From the NCBI GenBank assembly GCA_037074705.1, contig CM073596.1, positions 54,402,001 through 54,466,000 on the forward strand: a stretch of DNA of 64,000 bases, read 5' to 3'. This stretch comes from Zhengitettix transpicula. Its lineage: Eukaryota > Arthropoda > Insecta > Orthoptera > Tetrigidae. The position numbers and the translations under genes are program-made. A model generated the notes under the pieces. That model was given only the letters and a program-made list of their open reading frames with translations, was not told where the DNA came from and ran no database searches. Shown piece after piece: positions 1 through 11,499 of this stretch (position 1 is the first letter of the stretch; each line of letters starts with the position of its first letter).

Positions 1-357
1 AATTTTATGAATGAATTTGGGTTCGGATAGGATAGAACAAGTTGGAAAATCCCGCAGGGGCAGTTTTATAACAGAAATTATTTGTTAAAAACAGAGGAAA
101 AGCAGAAACTGGAATGCCCACGACGATTTCTTATGAATCATTTTTACATAGTAATTTTCTGGGCCTGTATTGCGTTCGTTCCGTTTGTGTATAAAGGTAC
201 TAGTGAATAAAGGTAAGGAAAAATGTAACGTTTCACCCATAAATTAAGTTGGTTTTTTCTTTCAGAGCAGGAATTGGCCATTCGCAGCAAGTTCTCTCCC
301 GTCCAGTTAATACATTTTTCCCACCTCACACGTGGGAATAAAGGAGAAGTTTCCCGA
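1..357. other. No gene seen
   Basis: Mixed-composition DNA. Short frames on the minus strand read through a TG microsatellite into THTHTH runs and are not credible as protein. I see no repeat or RNA gene here. Confidence 0.6.
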
Positions 358-383
358 GTGTGTGTGTGTGTGTGTGTGTGTGA
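358..383. repeat. (TG)n microsatellite
   Basis: An uninterrupted run of about 13 TG dinucleotides is visible. It explains the histidine-threonine runs in minus-strand frames crossing it. Confidence 0.95.
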
Positions 384-989
384 GGGAGACGGAGTGTACG
401 TAGTTGTGCATGTGTGTTGCAGCAAGTAATGGCTGGTCGTAAGGAAGCATTATTCCACATTTCCATTTACGAAGTCGTCGTAACTCCGGGGTCTTTGCTC
501 CTCCGCTAGACCAGAGTCCGCTATCTCGCTCGGAGCAGGCAGAGACGGAGAAACAGGGAAATAATATATAGGCTACATTAGAGAGTGTTGCTGAAATAAA
601 TGCGTTATGCAGAATCCGTGTATGACTCGCCATGGGGCAGAGGGAAGATGAATTAACGACCGGTGAAATTACTCGTTCCATCATAACACTTGCTACGCTA
701 CCAGAACAAGACTCCGCGGCCGTGTCTAGACACCGTGAAATACTTTACACGAGTCTCGTAGCTCTCTAGGGTGAACGTATAAGAGCTTATGTTACCCTTG
801 AGGCGAGGACCTCAGAGATCGAGGATTTGGAGGCGTCACACAGCTAAAAAGAGTAAACGCAACAGAAGAGTGGGCGAAGTCTACAGGAAATAAACATTTG
901 GATAATTAAAAGGTAAAAAGGCGGAGTTAAAAGTAACTACTTAGATAAATAAGTAGCCAAACAAATAACAAAAATAAATTCTGAATAAA
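384..989. other. No gene seen
   Basis: Moderately GC-rich up to about 860, AT-rich afterwards. No conserved domain, repeat or structured RNA was recognised. Confidence 0.5.
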
Positions 990-1031
990 TACCACACAAC
1001 GTTACGGCAATTCTTGTTCCTTTCGCCAGGT
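990..1031 (-). ncRNA. Hammerhead-like motif, degenerate
   Basis: On the minus strand this reads CCTGGCGA, then an AAGGAACAAG-type spacer, then GTAACGTTGTGTGG and TATTT. It is a decayed member of the subfamily seen at 1751-1796, 45511-45551 and 60515-60550, which share the GTGTGG end. The core CTGANGA is mutated (CTGGCGA) and GAAAC is GTAAC, so it is presumably inactive. Confidence 0.4.
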
Positions 1032-1359
1032 AATTCAGGATAAACGGAGGCGTATATAATTTTATAGAATATTCTTAGAGTGGCAAAGCACTGAAATAAT
1101 GGAAAGGGACGCACAGAAATAGGTACATTAATTTCGGAGTCAGGGCATTAATTTTTAAATAATTTCTTGGTGATTTCTAAGTGATTTATAAATGTATGTA
1201 GAATTTTGCCGGTCACATACCGACAGAAACACCCCCCCCCCCCGCGATTTTAGGACTTACGCCAAAAAGTTTAGAATATATGCAAGTTAAAAATTCTTTA
1301 ATAAATTGAGGATAGAGATGTGAAAAATATTTTTAAAAATGTCAATGTTCAGAGAGTAA
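1032..1359. other. AT-rich, with a 12-base C run
   Basis: Contains a C homopolymer at 1232-1243. No gene or known repeat was recognised. Confidence 0.6.
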
Positions 1360-1656
1360 TTGACTTTCAATTATGAAAGGTTTGAACAAAAAGAAGAGGC
1401 ATTTTATTCTCAGTCTCTTCGACGATTGACAGTCATTTACTGTTGGATGGAAACTGTAACGCTGTCGATTATTCACGACTTCTGTCGGCTGTTTTCAAAA
1501 GAAAAAAATTTTGGACGAGGACACGAGGAATTATTGAAGGCGCGGGGTTTGCGTTACACAGAACTTCGCTCCGAACTCGTCAGAATAATGCAGAACCTCT
1601 CTCCTGTTCAGCTTGACGCGATAAAAATCCTGGAAAAAATACTCGTCAATGACTAA
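1360..1656 (+). CDS. Unrecognised open frame, possibly a coding relic
   Basis: This is a 98-codon open frame bounded by TAA immediately upstream (1357-1359) and TAA at the end. There is no ATG at the front, so if real it would be an exon or a truncated gene. The translation looks protein-like rather than random: mixed charged and hydrophobic residues suggesting amphipathic helices, with a helix-like stretch LSPVQLDAIKILEKILVND at the C terminus. I do not recognise the family. Frames of 100-150 codons without any protein character also occur by chance in this window, so length alone proves nothing. It could be a decayed transposon protein, a host exon or a chance frame. Confidence 0.25.
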   Translation: MTFNYERFEQKEEAFYSQSLRRLTVIYCWMETVTLSIIHDFCRLFSKEKNFGRGHEELLKARGLRYTELRSELVRIMQNLSPVQLDAIKILEKILVND

Positions 1657-1750
1657 CGAGGGTCAAACTGGGTCACGACTACGGCAAAACTAAAGGAACA
1701 CTGCGAAAGTAATAATAATAATCAGATTCAAAAAATAAAGAGATCCATTA

Positions 1751-1796
1751 AATACCACAAAATAGTTCTGTAAACCTTGTTGCTTTCGTCAGGTGA
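1751..1796 (-). ncRNA. Hammerhead-like motif, GTGTGG subfamily
   Basis: Minus strand reads CACCTGACGA, AAGCAACAAGG, then CAGAAC and TTGTGGTATTT. The CTGANGA core is intact with N=C, but the GAAAC box is reduced to GAAC and the ACGT palindrome is lost. It shares its downstream TGTGGTATTT with the motif at 990-1031. Confidence 0.45.
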
Positions 1797-2444
1797 TTTT
1801 AATAAATGAAAGAAACTTATTTTTTTGAAAATACTAGTTTAATATTTTTTCTAGTCCTATTGAAGAGTAACAACGCAGTCGGTTTGGGCCGTTTAATTAA
1901 TAATGGCAGTCGTCGTTGTGACGAGTGTGGTGTGTGGTATGAGAGCAGCTCTGATACTCTGGTATGTAAAAAAATCTTCCATTATAAACCTTAAATAAAA
2001 TTGCGTACAGTCAAATTTCTTTAGATTTCTAAGGATTTCAGATTTATTTATATTATTTTTATGTTAACATTTTCTTGTAATTTTTTTTTGTAACATTACA
2101 AAAATTAAATGACGAAGTAAGTAGCTACTTTACAAGAAGTCTAAGTAAAGGTCCCGCGGAGTGCTGAGATTCGTGTCCCTGCGGAGAGTTTGGGGGGTTT
2201 TTTTTTTTTAGAGGCTATTTGTATGTAGTGTGGCCTTTGGAATGTGCAGATCTGAATGACGAGGCTCCTGCGGCTAACGGATGCCCTCATTGCCTTGCAA
2301 CCAACCAAGTCCTCTACTACCAGCATCATTACTCGCTGGTCATGGAGACGATGTGGCTCTTGATGGCAACGGACGTGGTCCGCATACTGTGAGATACGAT
2401 AAATACCACACACTTTGTAATAGATGTTAATGGAAGATATTTAC
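1797..2444. other. No gene seen
   Basis: AT-rich to 2110, then a less AT-rich block at 2140-2410. A 90-codon minus frame there shows no domain. The sequence AAATACCACACA near 2400 matches the end of the GTGTGG hammerhead-like subfamily but lacks the core. Confidence 0.5.
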
Positions 2445-2965
2445 AGCCATTAATATCTACCAAAAATTAATATTATATAAATAAATTTATTTAAAATGAC
2501 AAGATCTTAATTTAATACCTAACAAAAATTAATATTATATAAATAAATATATTTATTAATTATTGGAACATTTATTTAAGATTAAATTAGTACCTAACAA
2601 AATTTAATATTATGTAAATAAATATATTTATTAATTATTGGAAAATATTTATTTAAGATTAAATTAATACCTAACAGAATTTAATATTATGTAAATAAAT
2701 ATATTTATTAATTATTGGAACATTTATTTAAGATTAAATTAGTACCTAACAAAATTTAATATTATGTAAATAAATATATTTATTAATTATTGGAACATAT
2801 TTATTTAAGATTAAATTAATACCTAACAAAATTTAATATTATGTAAATAAATATATTTATTAATTATTGGAACATATTTATTTAAGATTAAATTAATACC
2901 TAACAAAATTTAATATTATGTAAATAAATATATTTATTAATTATTAGAACATATTAGTTTAAGAT
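2445..2965. repeat. 75/77-bp AT-rich tandem array
   Basis: About six and a half direct copies. Each unit contains TACCTAACAAAATTTAATA, then AAATAAATATATTTATTAAT, then ATTGGAACAT and TTTAAGATTAAATTA. TACCT landmarks fall at 2516, 2591, 2668, 2743, 2820 and 2897, giving periods of 75, 77, 75, 77 and 77. The 2-bp difference comes mainly from presence or absence of AT in GGAACAT(AT)TTATTT. Copies are nearly identical except the first. Confidence 0.92.
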
Positions 2966-3420
2966 CTTTTGCCATTTTAAATAATGTCATAAATAATTTT
3001 TTATATCATCTCTATTTCTAGAAGAGTTTTACTAATTGTAAATAAAAAATATATATTCATATAATATTTATAACGGAAGTTATTAATGCAAGCACTTGGC
3101 ATTGTAAATAAAAGTGTTAATATAGCATTAACTTTTGGAGTTATTAATTCAAGATATTGCCATTGTAAATAAATATATTTATATATAAATTTTTAGGTAA
3201 AATTATTAATAAATATATTTACATAATATTAATTTTTGGAACAGCTATACATTGTAAATAAATTTATTAATATATTAATTATTTTACATACTCATATTTA
3301 TAAATTTATTTACATAATAGTAAATTTTTGCAAGATCAATTATTATTCATTTATATAATATTATTTTTGGTAAGATATTTGTTTGAAGATTTTGGAATTC
3401 TCGAATATTTATTTGCAATT
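2966..3420. repeat. Degenerate continuation of the AT-rich array
   Basis: Recurring GTAAATAAATATATTTAT and TTTTTGGAAC-like fragments echo the preceding unit but spacing is irregular. I read it as a decayed flank of the same array. Confidence 0.5.
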
Positions 3421-4241
3421 CTCCGATTAATTCAAGAAATTTTCATTCTTAAATTAATAAGCAAGGTCTTCTATATCTCTTACTATTAAACAATTCACAC
3501 TTGATGAAGTAGAAAAGGGCGAATCATATCAATTGTACAATATACATTGATTTGCTCTTATTAAATTATTTCCGACTTATGTACAGTTTATTTACTTATT
3601 TTTTAATTTAATTTAATATTGAAATGTTAGATAATTATAATTTCTTGTTCTCTGCTTATTTGTATACGTTATTTATATTTGTTACGACAAACTGAAAATA
3701 TTCAAAGATTTAATACTTGTGTATATTTTCTTCTCGGGTTGCTGCTTAAAAATCGACATCACCCACGCTTCCAAAACCCGAGAAGCCTTTCTTAATTCTA
3801 TTCACCGAAAAACATTTGACCTTTAACAATTATTTTCTTGTACAAATTACTAATTTCAATTAAATTTAACCTTGTTGGTCCATCCTAACTGTCGTCTCAT
3901 GAACGGATTTTCGGGAATTAATTTGCGTTTGTCGTTAGTGTGGCTTAAACAAATTCCTGCAATGGTGAAGGCCGATCTTCATGACCTGAGGTTGCCTTGT
4001 TCGGTAATTAAAGGAGGCCGCATTGAGAAGAAAGTGCTGCTACTGGAATACAAATTACTTTCTCCGCGATGCGACGAAAGTAAGAGTAGTTTCGTCCGTT
4101 CTATATATATCACGACCTCAGCTCAGTTATTTTTCTGAGGTTCCACCCCTTTCTTGCGACGTGTATGGTAATATAATTTCCGTTACTGTAATAAATTTTT
4201 TCAACCTATTTACAATTTATAACGGACAATTTCCAAGCCTT
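3421..4241. other. No gene seen
   Basis: AT-rich to 3860. An 88-codon plus frame at 3872-4138 lacks any recognised motif. Confidence 0.5.
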
Positions 4242-4281
4242 CACCTGAAGAAGATGGCGATGACAGCTACTGAAACGTGGC
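4242..4281 (+). ncRNA. Hammerhead-like motif
   Basis: Reads CACCTGAAGA, then AGATGGCGATGACAGCTACT, then GAAACGTGG. CTGANGA (N=A) and GAAAC are intact. The spacer can pair AG(A)TGGC with GCTACT as stem II, with a bulged A and a G-U pair. A second motif lies on the opposite strand at 4595-4635. Confidence 0.5.
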
Positions 4282-4594
4282 AAAATAACAGCGACCTCCG
4301 GTAGGAATCCCGAGAACACTTCAAACAATTTTAATATATTCATTGTGGTACTTGTAATTTTATATTACTACTGTTGTATTAATAATATTGAATATCATAG
4401 CTTTTTTTACGATATAGTGGATGATTTTATAAAAGTTTTAACACGTGACCTGAATACTGTGGTTTTATAATGGTAATTAATTAATTTAATTTACGTTTCT
4501 GACATATTTTAATATTACAATTGGTAAATAAACTGGTCATAAGTCAGAATAAATTTAATAATTTTTCTAAGTAATAATACAAAAAAAAATATTA

Positions 4595-4635
4595 TGACGA
4601 CGTTTCGTCCGCAATTTGAGGACGTCATCAGGTGT
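4595..4635 (-). ncRNA. Hammerhead-like motif, best preserved core
   Basis: Minus strand reads ACACCTGATGA-C-GTCC, a TCAAATTGC loop, then GGAC-GAAACGTCGTC. CTGATGA and GAAA are exact, stem II GTCC/GGAC is perfect, and GAA is followed by palindromic ACGT and then C at the expected H17 cleavage base. The one departure from the canonical hammerhead is the extra C between CTGATGA and GTCC. Stem I is weak. Confidence 0.55.
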
Positions 4636-5754
4636 TCATTAATTTCTTCAACGGAGTGGATTAATTTTTTTGGTTAATTATTCACTTTTTCTCTGACTAG
4701 TGAGCAGTTTATTTAATTTCCTGTGATTTTTTTCAGTTGATTTGTGTTTCTGTTCTATCCGAGGGACACGAGTGTGTGTGTACGAGTTGGGGCCTCCCCT
4801 CGTATATCTTGTCAGCACTTCCTGCATGTAATTCGCGAACAACACCACGTGGCCCCCAAATTCCTCGACACAAGCCGAGAACAGGGGGAACTGGAAAAAC
4901 TAGATCATTAAAGCACATCCACGACGACATCCGCTCACATCGAAACTGTTAACAAAATACCACACAACTGGACCTCTGCCTGACCTACACTAGCGACAAC
5001 CTACGCGAAATTTTTCCGTCAGTTCCGTATTAGTTCCCTGCTGGTGCTCTCGTGCGGTGGCTTAAACAACCATAAAAAAGAGTAAATTCTGAAGAGATGT
5101 AATAAACATCACGACAGACAAACACCATCATACAACATCTACAGCAAGACTGAAAAGAACAGGAGAGTAAAACGGTGACCTGAAGGTATGGTCAAGGATC
5201 ACTGGAGAAGAACCCATCAAGACTTTTCTGAATTCAAACACAATTATTTTTTAACTTTTCTTGAAATTTTTTAAAAATATTTTTAAAAATAGGAAATATT
5301 AATTTATAAAAAACTTTAGATTGATATTTATTTTCTGCTGTGTTAAATTTATTATTAATGTTCACGAATGTTGAAGGTTTTTAAATTTAAATATTTTAAT
5401 AGAAGAGTAAGATGGCATTTATTTTGTAAATTTGTGATAATAAATATTGAATGACACAAAATTATTACCGTAGCAACCTTAATTGAAACCCGTTGAAAGG
5501 ACAAAAAACGTACCGAAACTTCGTTAAAGTGTTAAATAAAATATTATAAAATTCCTGAAAAGCTCGTTTATTTTTTAATCGATTCATGTGATTTCTCAAA
5601 TATAATTTGTTTAACTTAGGTAACTATTCTATAAAACTGTCATGTAAATAAATAGTACTAGTCATTTCTCGTGGTCATATTGAATTTGAATTTTATATGT
5701 TTCTTTTTTTATTTAATAACAAATTCTCGGGTTTATTAACCGAGGTCAATTGTT
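4636..5754. other. No gene seen
   Basis: 4733-4952 is open on both strands over about 70 codons but has no domain. The remainder is AT-rich with no recognised feature. Confidence 0.5.
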
Positions 5755-5782
5755 TATCAAAACACCGCCGTCATCAGGTGAT
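5755..5782 (-). ncRNA. Hammerhead-like motif, partial
   Basis: Minus strand reads ATCACCTGATGACGGCGGTG; CTGATGA is exact but GAAAC has decayed to TAAAC further on. A 12-base G run lies at 5840-5851. Confidence 0.3.
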
Positions 5783-5905
5783 TAATGAGCCCCGAGTCAA
5801 TTTATCCCGTAGATTATTCCGGTTACTGACGTTCAACCAGGGGGGGGGGGGATATTTTCGTATTTTGGTTATTTAAACGGCCAATTAGTAGATTTGTTTA
5901 AAAAA

Positions 5906-6556
5906 TCTTCTATATATATAAAAATGAATTGCTGTTCGTTAATCTCACTAAAACTCGAGAACGGCTGAACGGATTTATCTTATCTTAGTCTTGAAATGTT
6001 CGTGGAGGTCTAGGGAAGGTTTAAAAGGCGAGAAAAAATCGAATAATTTCCGGGAAAACCCTAAAAACAGCCCTTTTCTATTTCCCATACAAACGCTTTC
6101 TAAATAAAATACAAATCTACACCAGTCGAGAAATTTTCACCAAATTTCGTACACGTGTTCTTTGCGACCAGGAAACAAACACTGTTGGGGTGAGACGCGT
6201 CTTCCACCCCCGGAAGTGGGGGTGGAAATATTTAAACATACTAAAACAGCCGATATTTTTAGGGGTCAAAGATATTGATATTGTTTCTACCAATGTTATC
6301 TGAATACAATTTTCATCCCCTACGCCCTGTGAAAAGGACACCCTTCGGGTTTGGGGTGGAGTTGCTTTACAGTAAAATAAAGCGAATACAACCGAGATGG
6401 CAGATATTTGCGTTGAAGAAATATTTTTCAGAGTTAATTATAATGATTAGGGTTCGAGTAGCGTCACATAAAAATTGCGCAACAGCAGCCGAAATTGGAG
6501 TCATATCAGGGGTTATAGATAAATGACATCTCGGGCAACGCCGAGCACCCAGCAAG
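5906..6556 (+). mobile_element. Non-autonomous Helitron-like element
   Basis: The element begins TCTTCTATATATATAAAAAT directly after an A, and ends with the hairpin CTCGGGCAACGCCGAG followed by CACCCAGCAAG and a T. A TC 5' end, a GC hairpin near the 3' end, a CTRR-like terminus (here mutated to CAAG) and insertion between A and T are the Helitron hallmarks. There are no TIRs and no target duplication. The interior matches 9206-9888 (shared CACCAAATTTCGTACACGTG and GGTGAGACGCGTCT). No Rep/helicase coding is present; short frames inside are incidental. Confidence 0.68.
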
Positions 6557-6580
6557 TATAATATAAAATATTAGTTAACA

Positions 6581-6617
6581 GCGCGACGTTTCAGTACCTA
6601 CACGACCCTCTTCAGAC
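6581..6617 (-). ncRNA. Hammerhead-like motif
   Basis: Minus strand reads GTCTGAAGA, GGGTCGTGTAGGTACT, then GAAACGTCGC. CTGAAGA, GAAAC and the ACGT palindrome are intact; stem II is short. It lies 25 bp beyond the Helitron-like 3' end. Confidence 0.45.
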
Positions 6618-7039
6618 TGGCCGACTGACAGTTTTCTCAGCCTGGGCTACGAAGATTACCAAAAAATGTTTTTTTGATTAATATTTTTTTCTACCTGATA
6701 ATTTAAATATTTTTAAAGTAATATTTCCCATATAAGCTGCCTCATGCGAAGGCTTCCAACGTCGAAGGTGGTCCACAGGCACAATGCCCTAATTAAGACG
6801 TGTTTTGAATGCGGCGGGCGGCCGTAAGATGGAGGAAGGGCGGGAAAAAAAGAGATATATATATGCGAGTTTGTGTGTGTGTGAGAGAAGTGAATATTAT
6901 TTTTTACCGATGCTGGCGGTGCGATATATTTTATGTGTGTCAGGAGGAGGGGCGGGTTAGGGTAGTTGGAGGGGTGGGTTCCGTCATGGGACTGTGCACG
7001 CAACACATGCCTTCTCTTCACAAACACTCGCAGACGCGG
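6618..7039. other. No gene seen
   Basis: Contains a short TATATATA/TGTGTGTG patch at 6855-6882 that inflates reading frames on both strands. No repeat family was recognised. Confidence 0.5.
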
Positions 7040-7130
7040 CGCCAGACAAGGTCAGCAACAAGGGAGGATCGAACCAGAGACCTTCGTACCATCAAGGTTC
7101 AGCCTCCTTCAGTTATGCAGATTCCTCCAC
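7040..7130 (-). mobile_element. Possible tRNA-derived SINE head
   Basis: On the minus strand a B-box-like GGTTCGATCC (7065-7074) is preceded 45 bases upstream by TGCATAACTGAAGG, which sits at the A-box position but matches it poorly. GGTTCGATCC followed by TCCC is typical of tRNA-related SINEs. No tail was identified. Confidence 0.35.
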
Positions 7131-8066
7131 GAGCAGTAAAGAAATTGAACCTATAGAAACGTGTTATTTAGAATATTTTTGTAACAAGAATTATAGTATA
7201 AAAATATTTCCAAAAGATATTATAATAATTGAGTCACCCTTTCTTCTGTATCAACATTATTTAGCACCTTCAGTGGCTCTTACGAAAACAAGAAAAATTG
7301 CCAGGCGAATTTATAAACTTCTTCTTTCATTCAATACGAATTTTGTTAGTGACTGAATTTTTCAGTTTAAAATGTAAATCTTCTGGTACTTGTGCAGCAA
7401 TAATAATTATTTACCTGTGGTCTTTTAATCCCGATTGACTTTTTCCCGAAAAGGTGAGTTTTTACAAAATAAAGAAGAACTCTTTCTAAATTAAGTTATT
7501 CATTAATTCGTGGAACAGTTTCAACTCAACTTGGTATCACTTAAGATCGAGGAACAACCCTACGGAATTAAGATAACTCTATCACCCCTCTTGGCTGGTA
7601 TAGAAAGGGGTGGCATTTTCAAACAACAAAATCTGCGATAATGTCACCATTGACGAAAACTCCCGAAAACTATGGTGGGTTTGTATGAACGGATGAAAAA
7701 GTGATCGGTGGAAAAAAAACAACAGTATTATTACTCGTCCTTTCGCAACTTCGTGTATTCGCTGCAACAAGTTGTGTTGTTATTTGTATTTCTCGCCGCA
7801 GCCATTACCAACTCTCAAAACTCCGTCATATAACGGTAATTAAACGCAATGAAGAGCCCTGCTCCGATCAAGGAGGAGCCTCGTTACCGCTCTTTTACGA
7901 CTTGATTACCACGGCGGCTTGATGATGTTACAACCTGCCGCCACGCTAATTGTCAAGTAATAGAGAGAGAGAGAGACTCGCTTGTGCCTCAATACCGATC
8001 CTGAAGCGTGCTTCCCGTCCAGTAAAAATAACTTCACTTTTGGAGGGCATTTCTAATGACGTGTCG
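7131..8066. other. No gene seen
   Basis: Contains a 120-codon plus frame ending at 7356 that starts in the SINE-like sequence, and a GAGAGA run at 7961-7976. No domain was recognised. Confidence 0.5.
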
Positions 8067-8106
8067 CAGCAGCAGCAGCAGCAGCAGATGATGACGATGA
8101 TGATGT
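8067..8106. repeat. (CAG)7 then GATGAC/GATGATG microsatellite
   Basis: Seven CAG units followed by ATGATGACGATGATGATG. It is not in a convincing reading frame. Confidence 0.95.
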
Positions 8107-8366
8107 GAGAGGAGAACGCAGATGTTGCGGTCCAGACACCTGACGCTTTCTCCAGCCGCGACGAGGAAGTCTTGTGATAAGCTACGAATAATGTCGCGTT
8201 TAATAAGTTAATCGTTCTTAATCACAGAGTAGAATTTTAAGATTTGTGTGGATTAGGCCGTATTTGGTTTCCCCAAATCATATTTATAGCTTCTACCGAT
8301 TTGTAAAACTCTGCCATTTAATGACCCTTAACGGTCAGAACCTATTGAATATTAGTTCCCATTCAA
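8107..8366. other. No gene seen
   Basis: Unremarkable sequence between the CAG run and the Helitron-like 5' end. Confidence 0.5.
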
Positions 8367-8520
8367 TCTAATAAATAAAGCAGAGTGTTTGTTTGTATAT
8401 ATATATATATATTTGTATGTTCCTTATACAAATTTTATCGCGTGGACAGAATTCAACAAAAATTGGTATATATATTCTGCCAAAATCGAGAACCGTTACT
8501 GTGAGGGTGAGAAACCCCCA
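8367..8520 (+). mobile_element. Helitron-like 5' end fragment
   Basis: Begins TCTAATAAATAAAGCAGAGT after an A, the same start as the element at 9206, and continues through TTTGTATGTTCCTTATACAA with an expanded TA run. Beyond about 8520 the match is lost and no CTRR end is seen before 9206, so it is a truncated or strongly diverged copy. Confidence 0.6.
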
Positions 8521-9205
8521 GAATAAACGTGGAAATAATTATAATTGAAATAAGTTACGAATTAGTATTAAATTACTTCGCGAGACAATGACGTCATAAA
8601 TTTTCAAGACGTTGACGCATCATAAAAATATAGTTCTGTATTTCGTAATGAAATAAAGCAGAAATATTTTGATTGAATAAAAAGTAAAAAATTTTTCAGT
8701 AATACTCCATAAAATAGTGATAAAAAACAATACGAAATACTTTACCATCCTTGCGCAAAGTTAATTTGGAAATATTCTCCATCTTTAATAACGCCAATAT
8801 GGCGCCTTATAATACATTCAAATGTGGGTCGGTCGAGATTTATAAAATTTTAAATATAACGTATTATTGTATCCTGTATAATATATCAGAAGATAATAAG
8901 ATTTGTCTCAGGTACGACTGCTGAATTATATGTTTGTAACTATAAAAGTATTCAAAATGACGTACGGAACTACGAAAGTTTTTATGGTCGTTATTCAATT
9001 TGTAATAAAGCAAGAGTAACATAATTTATTGGGACATGAAATGAAGATATTCTTTGGCAGCAGGGTGATCGCAGATACCGGAGGAGTGATTATATCTATA
9101 ATTCTGAACGTAAGGTAAATATTAATTACGGCCGGTATATCTAAAATATATTGTATTAAGAACATAAAATATGATACATGTACCAGTGATATAGAATTTT
9201 GTTCA
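8521..9205. other. No gene seen
   Basis: Possibly the diverged interior of the 8367 element; nothing in it is recognisable. Confidence 0.4.
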
Positions 9206-9888
9206 TCTAATAAATAAAGCAGAGTGTTTGTTTGTATGTATATATATTTGTATGTTCCTTATACAAATCTAGACTGGTGGAACAAAAATTCACCAAATTT
9301 CGTACACGTGTTCTTTACGTTCAGGAAACCAACACTGTCGGGGTGAGACGCGTCTACCACCCCCCAGGAGCGGTGGTGAACGTGGGTGGAAATATTTAAA
9401 CCTGCTAAAACAGCCGATATTTGCGTCGCATAAATATTTGTTTGGGGTCAACAAGATGTGACATGAGTATAATTTCATCCCCTTACAGCATTGGAAAGGA
9501 GAAACGTTAGGGGTGAGGGTGGAAGGGCGTTACAAGAAAATAACGCGGATACATCAGAGATTGGAGTCAAACCCAGGGTTATGGATGTCGGTGAGTTTAA
9601 TTATGACATTCAATTGGCCATTTAACCCTCCCAGGGCCGGGGGTGGAATTTTTCAAACATGGTTGATATTAGCCTGGAATAAATATTTGTCGGTGGTCAA
9701 TGACGTTGATATTATTTATACTGATGTTGGTTGTAAAATTTCAAGCCCTTTCAGCATGGTAGGGGAGCACCATTAGGGGTGGGGGTAGATGGGCGTTTCA
9801 TATAATTAACACAAAAACAACCGAGATTCGAGTCAAATTGGGGGTTATAGATATACGATATCCCGGGCAACGCCGGGAACCCAGCTAG
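9206..9888 (+). mobile_element. Non-autonomous Helitron-like element, intact ends
   Basis: Starts TCTAATAAATAAAGCAGAGT after A (9205) and ends with the hairpin CCCGGGCAACGCCGGG, then AACCCAGCTAG, followed by T (9889). TC...CTAG termini with A/T flanks and a terminal hairpin are Helitron features. The interior shares long segments with 5906-6556, including ACACGTGTTCTTT and AAACAGCCGATATTT. At 683 bp it is far too short for a helicase and is non-autonomous. Confidence 0.72.
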
Positions 9889-11499
9889 TTAGTAATAAAC
9901 GTCATATTATATTGACAAGTTTTTGTCGTAGCGCCCATTTTGTCACTTTATAATTAACATTCTATTTATAAGCTTCAGGTTCATAATAACTGTCAAAGCA
10001 TTATTATATACCAAATATTCCTATATTATCGAAATGTTAAAAAAATCTTTACGCCTTGGATCTATTTATTTCATCCGTATTCTTTTTCTTTCTTATTCGG
10101 TTTTCATCGTAACTGATGTCTCTTTTATTTTGTCTGTAATTATATCTTTGAATCTGCAAACTTGATATATTCTTTTCCTTTCTCAGGGTTCTCTCCCGCT
10201 TCTGCCCGAGTCTTATCATTATACTGCTGTGTCCGTGAACAAGTATGCAGTCTAGAGTTAAGTGTGAAGCAAAGATGGAAACTACGCGTCACTGGGTGTT
10301 TGAATAATACTCCGCGATGGCCGTTGCTTGAATTTGCATGGCGATTCGCGGAAGCTGCAGCATCTGCCGTAACAGTTACTTAACACACTTCTGTGGACTG
10401 CAGTACTTCCCCCTCTAAGTGCTCTGCGCAAACAACAATGCGGTCCTCACCCACACGAGTAACCAATGGCTTCATCACCGGCAGGAGGACGGAGATAAAT
10501 GGAGGACGACTGTTAATGGTGACGTCTTCATCGAGAAGGCGGGCGTTACAAAGAACCATTTAGTACCAGGAAGGGTCGAGGAATGTCACTGAGGACGTGT
10601 ATTTTATCAGATTGGCAATCCTTTACTTTTTATAAATTACAGTTTTTTATTATATTAATTTTTCCTTCCGGGGTGACATCACAGGCCGTGTTAATTGAGA
10701 GACTTTCTCTTACTATGAAGACCTGAGACAAAACCAGGACCTGTTTACCCAAGGAAAATAGAAATGAAGTGTGCAGAAATTTCAGATTAAATTAGAATCT
10801 CACTCTCTTGCCTTCAAACGAAGTAGCCTACAGGTCGTATGAGTTGCGCAGTAGCAGGGAGAAGGTGGAGGGGAGTATTGTCGTCAGGTGGTGAATAGAC
10901 GCTTAGGAACAAGCTTGGGTAACGCTACTATCATTCTTAAAAACATAAAGAACGGGATATACAAGGTCTACATACTTAATATCTCTTAACTTTAAGGGAT
11001 GTTTTCAGAACAGTTTCTAATCTACCAAGTTGCCATAACAAAGGTTCATGTTAAACTCAGCGCCGTATAAAAAACATTACTATTTAAACCTTTAAATGAA
11101 TAATATTAAAATTATTAAATACATATATTACTTTACGTCTTTTTTATTACTAAGATAAATTAAACAAATTAATGACCATTATAACAGAGATTTTAATATA
11201 TATTTTATTTAGCACAACGACGTTTATGTTCATTTTTTTTACATTCATCAGATTGTTTATGTTTCGGTTAACAGAATTTTTTGTCAACATTTCAATTCAA
11301 ATCACAATTTTATATATAACTTATTTCTTGTTATTATTCTGCCTTAAAATGTAAAATACTGGAATATTTAAAATTGAATAATAAATTTTCTTCATGCTTG
11401 TAATTTCATAATATCCGTTACCAACCATAAAGTAATAATAAACATAAATTTTTCACAACTTAAAATTACAAATAGATTTGGAATATTTATAAAATTTAT
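9889..11499. other. No gene seen
   Basis: 10160-10620 is locally less AT-rich and open for 73 codons, without a known motif. 10620-11500 is AT-rich filler with a 60-codon hydrophobic frame typical of AT-rich noise. Confidence 0.5.

Noticed and set aside
6855..6900. Telomere-like or CRISPR-like repetition
   Set aside because: Only a short TA/TG microsatellite; no TTAGG array and no regularly spaced repeats with unique spacers exist anywhere in the window.
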